From NCBI RefSeq assembly GCF_021134715.1, contig NC_060018.1, forward strand, positions 4,233,501-4,297,500: 64,000 bases of DNA, in the 5' to 3' direction. Positions 50,092 to 60,935 of this stretch are shown here, in pieces. Origin of the DNA: Daphnia pulex. Lineage: Eukaryota > Arthropoda > Branchiopoda > Diplostraca > Daphniidae. Position 1 is the stretch's first letter, and the number at the start of each line of letters is the position of its first letter. Below the pieces are notes generated by a model. It saw nothing but the letters and a program-made list of their open reading frames with translations. It was not told where the DNA came from and searched no databases. A program made the position numbers and the translations under genes.

Positions 50092-50512
50092 GATGAAACT
50101 GACACTACACAAATTGTTGAACTAAGCGGGTTGAATCGTTCGAGTAGACTAACACAAAATCACGGGGCGAATTATCATTTGCTACACTCAGCGGTGACTA
50201 TTTTAGGTGTTTCTCAGATAACAGAGTCCCGACTTTCTGTAAGTGTTTGTAAAAGTTCCATTACGTAAGGACTCAAGTGGAGCGCTGGTGACTGGTGAAA
50301 CGTTTGAAACAAATGCGTACCTGACGCGAAGCACACTGTCTGCTTTACGACTGACGCCGAGTCGTACCGAACTGCGGGTGCAACAGGCTGCCTCTTCCTG
50401 ACTCAAGGGCAGCCGCACCAAGAAGCTTGACGGCAACTAGTGAGGTTCCCTCCGCCGCTGTGCCTATATTGAGGCCACCATTGACTGAATAAAGGGAAAG
50501 TTCACTCTAGTA

Positions 50513-50532
50513 TTTTTTTTGGGGGGGGGGGG
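50513..50532. repeat. T8-G12 homopolymer junction
   Basis: Eight T residues directly followed by twelve G residues. Confidence 0.85.
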
Positions 50533-52094
50533 ATTCTAAACCTGTACTTTGCGCTTGATTCCATTTCTTTATAAAAAATGTTGCCGTCCCTATCATATGC
50601 AAATAAGTGCGTTCAACTTTGGGCGAGTTCTGTCCATCAAGAAATACCGCTATTTTGTGAGGTAGATTTAGTTGTTGTTGTTTTTTCCCGACTCACCATC
50701 CACTTTCCCGTGTTGGGTACTTTTTGCTTAACCTATTTTAATCGACTCGTACTCGGTACCCCTTGGGAAACAATTCTTTGTTTAGCATATAACTTATAAC
50801 TTGGCAGTTATGGCACTTACTAGCTGTTGGATGACCCAGGCTGACGTGATCAATTTCATTTATTAAAAACTGTGATGCACGGTAAAGAGCTATAGTCACA
50901 TTCACCTTACACACTTGTGAGTTGAAACAATAGGCATCGCTTTGTATTTTTGTTTGAAATTTCGCAACATAAACCTGTTGGTTATATAACTTTTTCTCGG
51001 GGTTGCCGGATCTTATTAAACAATTTTACTGCTAATAATCATGATTTCAAATTACTATGTTGTTGCATAGCAATTATTCATTATTGTTGAAGAATATAAT
51101 CCGACCGACTGCAATGCATTTACGTAATCGCATTCAGTGCGTGGCCGTTGTGTTGAAACCCAAACGATTTCCAAACCTTTGATGGGTTTCGGCAACTTCT
51201 CTAGACGGTAATAGCGATAAGGTTTTGGTTATATAAGCACAGTAATGGAGGACGTTAAAAAAAACTCAGGGAAAAAAGTTGCTATATAATTTCCAAAGAA
51301 TAGGCCGACAGAAGAATATGTGGGACGATGCGCAGGTAATCCTAGTTTGGCTCGGTTTGCCTATATTGTTGATCGTTTATTTTTATATATTAAAACAAGT
51401 TTTATCCAGTTTTTTCTAGTTTCATCCGCACACATTTCTCTGGTTGGCTTTTTATTCTTGACAAAGAATGCTTTCAACAGAAACAGAAATACATTACTGA
51501 AGCGGAGAAATCTAAATTGATTCCACTGTGTCCCAAGTCTGAAACCATGTAACGTCGGAATCATGCCATATTACAGGCATGATATAAAGTCAGAGGAACA
51601 AAAGGGGGGTATCCCAACGTTCTCTCTTTTAATTTTAATTAAATTTTCTTATATAACAACAATCGTAGCCTTCGGTCTTCGGTCTGTACAGAAGTTTCAC
51701 ATTTCAAGGATTTCAATTTGGGGCAGGTCAGCAGCATACGTTGACTATGAGAGAAAGCCAAAAATGAACGAGAGTGTTCATTTTTTTTTTATAACCAACT
51801 GTTAGTGTTTTTTTTTTTGTTGAGTTTAAAATTTAGGTTATGAATTGAATTTTAAAAGAGATATGGTTACTTTTCATTTTACCTTCACAAGATCGGTTGT
51901 TTCTATTCGGGATCTTAATTGTTTGAACGAGTAATCAGCACAGCATTTCCTGTTGAAATTCCGAATTCCTTCGATTCTTATCATTAACTTGTCAAAATTT
52001 TCGAATGAAAGATCTAATGTCGCAGGAAATCGCAACTACAAATATCCGGTGTTCCCACAAAGCATCACCCATAGCTGCGATTTTCAACATCCTG

Positions 52095-52104
52095 CCTATA
52101 TAGG
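52095..52104. promoter_or_regulatory. CArG-box palindrome
   Basis: CCTATATAGG fits the CC(A/T)6GG consensus bound by SRF/MADS factors. It lies just beyond the 3' end of gene D and about 2 kb upstream of gene C, whose start is at 50091 on the minus strand. Confidence 0.3.
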
Positions 52105-52377
52105 ATTACGTAGCGAAAACTTTTCTTTTCTCAGGATACAGGATACGCTCCCCTCAGTAGCTTGAAATAACTTCTTTTGACTATAATTACTTATTTAATT
52201 ATCTATAAAAAAATACTTTTTTACTGAAAATGTATTTTTAATGCGCAAAAGTTGTACTGTTGTTCTGGTGTAGTGTTATAGTGAAGTTATTATGTCAATC
52301 GAAATTATGTCACATTTTAGCTGGGAAATTTCAAAGGTTCCTTCTTCCTTGTAGATTGTTCACATTTGTAGTCCAAA

Positions 52378-53685
52378 CTATTCGTTCTGAACTGCAGTTG
52401 GTACAGGTTCACTTTCAAAGAGGGGTCGAGTGCGGTAGCGGTAAATAACGATGGCCAATCGAACCGCAAGCTGAATTGAGGCGACTCCCAAAATGATCCA
52501 CGTCAGAATTCGTACGCTCTCTGGAACGGGTCCGTCTGTACGATTCGGATAGGCTTGTTTACTCAGGATTCCGAAGGTACCAAAAATAATCACTGCAAAT
52601 AAAGAAAAGAAAAAGATTAAACTCCTTTGCTGGTAGACTGGCTCCATAAATGAATAGACAAACCAGGATATTGTGTTACTGTGTAGCGAACGTATGGATC
52701 AAGCCAATAGGTATTTTCAAAGAAAAACCATCCTAGCATGATGATCAGAAGAATCGACGAGCAAACCAAACTGGTTGTCTCTGCGTCCGTATTGCCAAAG
52801 TACTGGAAGGCGATGTTAATATTCAAAAGCTTCGTGGGTACATAAGAATGAAATGTGATATCATCCGTCATTTATAGATCTTAATTAAATGTCTTATTAC
52901 TCACAGAAGCGATTGTTGTCCAAGTAGTGTATAGAGCAATGCCATTATGGATCAAGATTCTTTGTAGTCGCACTTCCTTGAAAACAACTGTTTTCGACAG
53001 TCCATCTCTTTTCTTCTCCATGGCACGTTTTCCTCTGATAGAAAGGGTAACGATGAGAGAAACACAACTCATATTAAGATCTTATGAACGAAAAATTACC
53101 TGATGACAGCGACAGCGAAAGATAGCCATCCAGTGCACGCTATTAGCAACAAAACTATGCTTGCAACGACCATTAATTTTCTGTCCCACAAGACCATCCA
53201 CACCGCGTTCAAGCAAAAATTTGTTGAGAGAGCGACGTAAAAAAGCCAGTTGAGAATAATGGGATGAACGTAGACTCGGTTACTTGAGCCATCACTCTTT
53301 CGGTAAACGCTTGCTAGACCTATGCATAATTAATTATGTAATTGATTATTTTATCCTATAAATAAAAGGTTGACAGTACGGCGTATTACTATAGATTGCA
53401 CCGGCTCCAAGAAATATGTAAATGACACTCCATATACTAAAAGTATATCCTGCTGGTGTTATGTAACTTTTGTAGTTGTCTGATACCTGCCCTGTGCTCT
53501 GATTAAAAAGACCTTTGATAAACAATTTGAGGTGGTTAATTAAATCCGTTAAGCGACAAGATTTGGCATAATAAGAACATACCTTTGTAACCGGCTCCAC
53601 CCAGGGCGTTAATAACAATCATCGTAACAAACATAATAGCCATTAAATGCACCAAACCAGCTAATATCTTTTGATTCATTCCCAT
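52378..53685 (-). CDS. TspO/MBR-like multi-pass membrane protein (paralogue D)
   Basis: Six exons on the minus strand: 53685-53583, 53512-53390, 53319-53100, 53034-52905, 52829-52664, 52592-52378; 318 aa. Intron positions and phases match gene C exon for exon. The family signature is YITPAGYTFSIWSVIYIFLG. Later blocks HPIILNWLFYVALSTNF, NGIALYTTWTTIASLLNI and DGPVPESVRILTWIILGVAS are also kept. Exon 4 is almost identical in DNA to gene C, whereas other parts have diverged clearly. Acidic or polar C-terminus (ESEPVPTAVQNE). Two near ATGs (53685, 53679) could start it. Ligand and role are unknown. Confidence 0.78.
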
Positions 53686-54687
53686 GATGACTCAGAAAAA
53701 CAAACTTAACTAGACGAATTGAATCAATCTTGAACTAGAGACTCACTGAAATTTTTTGTAATTACGTAGATTGTAGCGATTGAATGTGATCCTTAGGATT
53801 CACGTGAATATTGCGTAACAACTTGAAGTGTAATTGTCTTGAGAATAAATATTCTTTAGGAAGTGGATGGATCACGTAGCACGCTTGTCACGCCGGAGCT
53901 TCAACGACTGTTGGGTGCGTTCGCGCAAGCTGGAAACTATAGACATGTGTTATAAGCGTTGCTGCTCAAGGACAACTCTGTATAGACCCTCGAGCTATTT
54001 CTATTAAATGTCCTTGAATGTTGTTCTTACTGTAGTGTAGATTTCCTCGGCGTCAAATTTGTAATGTCAGTAGAAGATTGAATGTGAACAGAAGAACTGT
54101 AGCCTACCTTGCTTAAACCTCGAACGAGGTTTGATGAATTAACTATTTAGTGGTCAATTACTTTATTGTAGAATCCCATACTAGAAGACGACACTGATCT
54201 GAATTACAGAATTAGGGCGACGATCAAGATCACTTGAGTTATTGGAAGAGTACACCATAAATTTAACATTGAAGAGATACAAAGATTACAAAAGAGTTTT
54301 GGTTTTGGAGTTGTGGGTTTCAACGAGCATTGTTGACACTTGACAGACTTCGCATCTGGCATCAACTGCCCCCTCTCTGTGTCTGAATTGCAGTTGCTTT
54401 CTTCTACACTGTAGTAAATTTCTGTGGTATCCGTAGTGGCGTAGTCACGGCAACCCCAACTTAGAGGCTGAGAAAACAGGAAATCTCGATCGCTGCGACT
54501 TTCCTGGCAAGCAAATATTAAAAGCATTGCCAACTTTGGTATCTAATAATGTATCAATGGAGGCGATAATTTTGTTCCCTGATGATAAATCAAGTTTGAG
54601 GATCACTTCTGATGAGCAGTTATCTTAACCTATCTAAAAATTGACGAGTGATAAATCTACAGTAATTTAAAGTTGGCGAAAATCTGG
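53686..54687. other. intergenic DNA between paralogues D and B
   Basis: No gene firmly supported. It includes the promoter side of gene D and an uncertain small ORF (54204-54527, listed separately). Confidence 0.4.
54204..54527 (-). CDS. possible small ORF with C-terminal hydrophobic segment
   Basis: A 107-codon single open frame from ATG at 54527. It has a short hydrophobic start (MLLIFACQ), a polar middle with seven or more cysteines (SNCNSD, VKCQQCS, LFCNLC) and a hydrophobic C-terminus (LPITQVILIVALIL), an outline seen in small GPI-anchored or tail-anchored proteins. A good splice acceptor (TTGCTTGCCAG) lies in its first codons, so it may instead be a last exon. It is also possibly chance. 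No family recognised. Confidence 0.25.
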   Translation of the reverse strand: MLLIFACQESRSDRDFLFSQPLSWGCRDYATTDTTEIYYSVEESNCNSDTERGQLMPDAKSVKCQQCSLKPTTPKPKLFCNLCISSMLNLWCTLPITQVILIVALIL

Positions 54688-56229
54688 TCATAGAAAGGCA
54701 CAAAGAATTAAGACGAGTGGTAAAGTCAATCCAAATGCAAGATAGACCGACGTGCGTGGAATACACTGGGATTCCACGGAAAAAGTCGTGTCTAAGCTAG
54801 GATCTTCAGCGTCGTAATGAGGAGCAGAAAGTGCCACTACGACTTGTTGAGTAGACGCAAAGCTAAGAGAGAAACGGCACTCCGTAGCGTTGTGGCAAGA
54901 AGCAATTGCGTTCGTAGTATTGTAGATATTTTGAAGTAGATCAAACTCTGTTAAAACAGGATTTTTTACTTTCCCCTTCTACATGAAAAACCAAACAAAA
55001 ACATGATAATTAATGTTTAAAAAACTTTAAAAGGGGTAATTCTTACTTGTTCAAAGTTGCTAGAAAATATTATGGAATAATATCCATCGTTTTCAACTGT
55101 GTATTCAAGTAGGCTGTATTTGGTTCGAGTTGAGTTGCAGTCTTCAGCGGGAACCACGAACTGATTCATAACAGGACTGGCACAAGCAAGCAATGCCTCT
55201 TCCGAGCTTGAGGTCAGCGATTCATCCGACTCAGATACGTCGCTGATCAAAGGGTTGGTAAAAATGTCTTTTTCTTTGATAATGTTTTCGTCGTTTACTT
55301 CGAAAGCCCCATTTTCAAGTTCTTCCACCTCTTCATCTAATTTTGAAAGCGTAGTTGACCTGTCGTTTATTGTTACGTTATTGTTCGTCGCGAATTGAGT
55401 ATCTTGGGCGTGCCTTTCACTCGATGGATGCTGGGAAGAGAGAATTTCTGTTGCCTGCAGGGTAATGTTCTCTTTGGCTTCCGTAGATATTTCTTCACTC
55501 GAGCTTAAGCCATCTTTCAGACAAGATAGCAAATTCAGCGAACTGTTTCCTTTAACTAGCATAACGGTGGCTCCCATATATCTGTAAAATGCAATGAAAT
55601 TAAATAAAGAACTAACGGTGAAAGAAATGGTGTGAAAATAACCTTGCACAAGATCTAATCGTTAGTTTCGAGCCTTTGAGTAAATAGAATCCCCAGAATT
55701 CCTTGAGATCATCGTCCAATTCAAAGTGATGAGTCATTTTCTGAGTTTGATAGGAAGCAATAGGATTTCTATCCATCAAATAGGAATCAATTAAGGATAT
55801 GTTGGTGTAAAGATAGTGGCCCTTTATCAGAAGAAACATTAGCAAAGATCTACTACATTATTTAGCATTTTTATAAACCTACTTGACACCAAAAAGTGTT
55901 GAAATTTGAGTCTAATACACGCATCTGTGTAAAAGCTAATGGTACAGCTGAATTTGCATACAAGAAAAACCTTGCGTAAACGGGAATTATTATCCACACA
56001 ATAGGAAGCAATATTCCTATACAACAGAGTTGCACTAGTTTAACAGATGAAGATGACCAACATCCAGAACTCCGGTTTTCTAATGCATATTAGAAATAAA
56101 ATACTTTAGGTAATGAAATAAGTAAAAAAAAAAAAAGAACCAACCCAGGCGAACTCCAAAATTGTCAACTTCAAAGTTGTCAACAGTGTGGTATTCATAA
56201 GTTTGTTGGTTTCCCGAAAAAGAGGTCAT
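54688..56229 (-). CDS. two-pass membrane protein of unknown function (paralogue B)
   Basis: Five exons on the minus strand: 56229-56145, 56079-55883, 55821-55643, 55581-55047, 54978-54688; 428 aa. It shares its layout and intron phases with paralogue A: an N-terminal helix (LVQLCCIGILLPIVWIIIP), the identical block HFELDDDLKEFWGFYLLKGS, a shorter Ser/Glu-rich variable loop, YTVENDGYYSIIFSSNFEQ, cysteines in CHNATECRF, and a last helix (VYLAFGLTLPLVLILCAF). The protein is about 100 residues shorter than A, mostly in exon 4. The loop is probably lumenal or extracellular given N-glycosylation-type NxS/T sites (for example NATE, NTTN). Function unknown. Confidence 0.75.
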
Positions 56230-57329
56230 TTTTTGAGTCTGAATGTATGACAAAATAAAAGTGAAGAATGTTTTATTTAATCAAAAAGACTCTTTCTTTG
56301 ATTTATCCTTCAATCCCACTTTATTTTAAGATAATTAAAAAACAGTTACCTAAAAGTAAAATGGAATATAAAATAACTAAAAATTGTTAAGTCGTTTACT
56401 ATACGCACCTGGTAAAAAATACACCCAAAATGGTAACTAACATAACAGAAAGATGAAACTTTGAAAATACGAAAATTGACATGTGAATCGAGAGTCCTCT
56501 AACTACTTCTACATAATCCGTAAACCGTAACAATATCAGAGAATTCAATTTCCAAATTACAGTCTGTTTATCAACATTTATCAACATTAACCAAAACAAA
56601 CAAAAGGGTGTGAGAGCAACATTGCAACATCCTCTAGTGAATGACGCAATATTTTGCGCAACACAAAAATAAGATAAAGAAAAGAATAATAGGTAGCCTA
56701 CTTCGTGCATTATTATGAAAGTCTTCGTGGAAACCTATTATAATTACGATAAAACAGTTTGCTGTACCATTAATTGGCATTGGCATGAAAGAAAAAGATA
56801 ACAAATTACCAAATTATGATTGATCCGGTCATTCCTGTGTTATCTTTCTAATCACTTTTAATCAGTTGTCAGGAAAAAAATTATTTTTAGATTGCACATT
56901 ATTACAGTTTTAATTTTTAAATATTGGCTGGCTTGCCGTGTGTTTTTTTACTATTTATTTCCACAGAAAAGATTCGAAAACAAAAACCGTTTTACAAAAT
57001 TTCGAATTCTCTCTCAATGTCTAGCATTTTCGCTAGATGTCGCTAAATGTCCTGCCAGAGCTATAGAATACTGGTAGCACCACTCATATGGCGAGCTCTT
57101 CCATTCCTTTTTTCTCTGGAAGTGAAGCCTGCTTGCCTGCCCTGCTCCTTAGCTATAAGCGCCACGGCGGGTGTGTTGGGAAGTGGGGAATAGGAGTGTG
57201 TTGGATGGAAAAGGAGGGAAAAGTGGAGGAATGGCAAGGGGCGAGATCGATATCTAGCCCGATTTTCACTATCGATTCGTAAACTTGGCTTCAGATCTCC
57301 AGAGACAATTTCCGAGAGGAGGTGTTAAC
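56230..57329. other. divergent region between paralogue B and RSBN1
   Basis: AT-rich, with no gene supported. A 10-bp tandem, CGCTAGATGT CGCTAAATGT, sits at 57031-57050 near the probable RSBN1 promoter. Confidence 0.5.
57031..57050. promoter_or_regulatory. tandem CGCTAGATGT-type promoter motif
   Basis: Two 10-bp units differing at one base. The first differs at one position from the TAGATGGCGCTA type of insect CTCF site. Confidence 0.35.
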
Positions 57330-60300
57330 ATGGCAGTGGCGCTACCAGTATTCTATAGCTTTGGTCCTGCTGTTGAATTGAAAATGGCGGAGCGGGACTG
57401 TAGAGATAGCGTCTCTACAATGTCAAAACTGGATTTCACAGGGTTCGAAAGTGAAAATTCCCCTGTTAACAATGAAGAAAATGGTGTTGAAGTAAAGTTG
57501 AGTGAATTTATTCGGAACTTGCCCGGTTTACCATCAAACAATTCTTTGTTGACGACTAATGATGTTGTTTCATGTGATGCCGCCTCGGGGCCTCTTGAGG
57601 ATAGTAGTGAACTAACTTGTGCTGTGAAAACCGAAAATTGTGACAGTTCAGCGATTAAAGAAGAATTTGCACCAGCCACGCTCCCCGAACATCCAAAAAC
57701 CTCATCAAAGTCAGAAAAATCTGATGTGAGAAGTAGAGATAGACATTCAAGATATAAATCCAGTAGAGATTGCAGGAAATGCAATGAAAGAAGAAAAACA
57801 AAGCGGTGCAATGTTGGTGTTCAGTGCAGAATTGACAAGCATTTGTCAAAGAGCAATGCTCTACAAGCATATATTCCCAGGTCTATATATTCCTCCACTT
57901 CTGTGCCACATTGGGAACACCACAAGTATGCATCATTGATTAAACTTGAAACTTACCCAAATGGAAACGCTAGTGTTCTTCACATGAGTCAAGATGAAAT
58001 AGATGGTCTAAACTTAAATGAACGAGAGCTGAAAGAGTTGGCTGATGAATTTTTAAAGGTTTTCTTAAATTATAATTGTATTTAAATATTGGTTATTAAA
58101 TTATTTCTTTTTTTTTATTATACTGTAGCTCTCTTTCAGTGAAGATGAAAATGGCTTTGCTCATTATGTCATGTCCATTGTGCATAATGCTGCCACTTAC
58201 ATGCCTGATCTCCTTGATCACATGGCTGAAAACTATCCCAACCTTACTGTGAAAAATGGGGTTCTAGGCCGTAATTCTGATATAGAAAGCACCAATATGG
58301 CCAGTTTCAAAGAACAGGTGAGTAGCTACATGCCTAACTTTAAAGTATGGATTTGACAAAAAAAAAACAATATATAAACAATAGGTCTACAAGACATATA
58401 GTGGTGGCACTTTTCGCCAAGGACCTCTACACCAGATTTCGCTAGTTGGAACAGTGACAGAAGAAGTTGGGGGATATTTCCCAAAGTTCCTTGAGATGTT
58501 GGAAAAAAACATATTTCTTAAATTAACCATGCCCTGGGGAGAGACGAGTATTGTCAACATGGTGAACCCTTTGGAGTCTAACGACGGACCTATTCTCTGG
58601 ATTAGACCCGGAGAGCAAATGCTTCCTACAGCAGAGCTGAATGCAAATAGGTCCCCAATCAAACGGAAAAGAACAGGAATTAATGAACTCAGGGTTAGTA
58701 GTTATAAATAACTATCGTATTACATTGTATTCACGTTATAAATACCTTTATCCTTTTTAAAACATTAGAATCTGCAATATTTACCGCGGTCTTTAGAGGC
58801 ACGAGAAGTACTTTTTGAAGATCGAACGCGTGCACATGCTGATCACGTAGGTCATGGTCTAGATCGTATGACAACAGCAGCAGTTGGAATTCTGAAAGCA
58901 GTTCGCTGTGGTGACAAGAGCAAGATCAATCGCATAACCAAAGTATATTGTGTTTCATTATTTAGGATATACTTGTAAATGACTAAATCTCATGTTGCTT
59001 ACAGGATGTTGTGGCCTTCCACGCCGGTGATTTCAACGACTTGGTCTCACTACTTCAACTCGATACGTATGAACCTCCCATTTCTCAGTGTGTTCAATGG
59101 GTGGAAGACGCTAAACTAAACCAACTACATCGTGAAGGCATTCGTTATGCCAAAATACCCCTCTACGACAATGACATCTACTTCCTTCCCCGAAATGTTA
59201 TTCACCAGTTCCGAACAGTATCTGCTGTGAGCAGCATCGCTTGGCATGTTCGTTTGCGACAGTACTACCCGGAATTAGTAAAGGTTTACAAAAGAATGGC
59301 AGCTGAAGAAGGTATCTTAAAGTGAAGCAAAATGATAAAAATGTTGGTCGTAATAAAATTTTCATCATTATTCTAGGTGGTTCAAATGCAATTAACGACG
59401 ATTTGAGACGGCATGGAATGAAACGTTACGTTCCTTCGGCTGCTATGGGTGAAAACTGTGATTTAGAAAACCATCGTTCTAAACTACGAGTTCTGGAGGA
59501 AAGGACAACTGAAGATGAGAGTGAAGAGGAACCTATAAAAATGGATAAAGTCAAGAGACACGAGGAAAAAGACAAGGAAGGAAAGAAAGGAGATCGAAGT
59601 AAAGAAACCAAGAAGGAAGTTGTAAAACCTGACAATCATATTGAAGATTCCAAAGCTAAGAGTGCACTCCGAGAAGAAAAGTCAGACAAGTCACGGTCCT
59701 CAAGTGACAGAGAAAAGGCAAAAGATGCAGAGCAACAAACTGATTGCAAAACAAGCAAAGAACATAAAAAGTCCGAGGAGAAATTTGAGAAAACCAAGCG
59801 ACCTGAACAGTCAAGCAAGGATTCCAAGAAAATGGATGAAAAGCAAGACCGAAGTAAAAAACCTGAAGATGGAGGAAAAGAGTTAAAACATGGAGACGAA
59901 AAGCCCGTGAAAAGTGATCGTTATGATAAAGGCATCGAGTCTAAAAAAGATGGAAAACAGAAAAGTAAAGAGCATGAACGAAACAGCGATGACGTGAAAT
60001 CTGATCGTTCCAAAGATCCTGAAAAGAAAAGTGAAGAGTGCAACGGTGTCATGGGGGATGGAGAGCCCACTTTAATCAGTGAGGAAATCCAGGAAATGAA
60101 AGAAGCAGTTTCCAAACAAGAAGTTAGCGAAAAACAGCGCCGGAAGACCCCCGAGAATGAATCGCCTAGAGATCGCGACGTTAAAAAGGAACACAAACTA
60201 AAGAGGGAGGAAGATAAAAATGGCCACCGAAGTAGAGATCATCGAAAGGAAAAGTCCAAAGACGGCGAATCAAGATCTGTTACACACAATCGCAGTGAAC

Positions 60301-60700
60301 ATAATCGAAGTAGCAAAATTCACGACCACAAACATACTAATAAGTCCTCCAAAGAAGAAAGGCACAAACGAAAAGCTGAACATGAGGAATCTTCATCTGG
60401 TGTCGAAACAAAGAAAAATAAATCTGATCATACGATAGAGAGCGCAAAGCAAAAGTCCCGGAATGGAAGTCCAAATGGTAATAGCAACACTTTTATCATC
60501 ACAAAAATTGCCATTCGCGTATTAAAAAGTATTTTATCGTCTTTGTAGCACCAGCATCGGACTCAAAACTTTATTGCGTCCCGAAAGTATGGCCTAAGCT
60601 TGCGGCCGTTAAAAAGGACCTCTTTACTTCTGGAGACCTCTTGGGGTCCATCATGTCCTCTATGTTACCCGTCACAAAAGCGAAAGAAGAAAATGATTAA
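57330..60700 (+). CDS. RSBN1: round spermatid basic protein 1-like lysine demethylase
   Basis: Seven exons: 57330-58058, 58129-58317, 58385-58693, 58769-58942, 59005-59311, 59377-60477, 60549-60700; 986 aa. The catalytic core (residues about 200-590) matches the RSBN1/RSBN1L/DPY-21 family, JmjC-type enzymes that demethylate H4K20me2. Blocks include [45 protein letters not shown] with the iron-binding HxD (HAD), [34 protein letters not shown] and [16 protein letters not shown], which may supply the distal histidine. The following about 350 residues are almost entirely K, E, D, R and S. A conserved-looking tail follows ([16 protein letters not shown]). ATG 57384 is an alternative start. Converges on MIC19. 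Confidence 0.92.
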
Positions 60701-60935
60701 TTTATAATGCCGTTCATCTACCGAGAAATGTCTTTGTTTCCTTTTATTGCTTCTGTTACAGCTTTTTAAGGTGTTGGATCTCAGTACCTGACGACACGCC
60801 ACCTTATTGTTTGATTTTTATAATATACCTATGGCCTAATGAGAAATAAAATCAATCGACTCGAGCTTTTTTTTATCCAGTTCTTAATGTATTTCTTTTC
60901 ACTATTATACATTTCTATAGTCAAACATAGAGCGT

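Larger units (their letters stand above)
50092..52377. other. intergenic DNA between paralogues C and D
   Basis: About 2.3 kb with no supported gene. It holds a T8-G12 homopolymer switch (50513-50532), a TATATAAG element near 51230 and a perfect CArG-box palindrome at 52095-52104. Open frames here lack domains and splice partners. Confidence 0.45.

Noticed and set aside
51229-51360. TATA-like element with a possible short plus-strand first exon
   Set aside because: No downstream coding exon continues the frame, and no product is recognisable.
59322-59376. start of RSBN1 exon 6 as an independent gene (MKQNDKNVG...)
   Set aside because: This is intron sequence; splicing from 59311 to 59377 keeps the frame through Glu-Gly-Gly-Ser.
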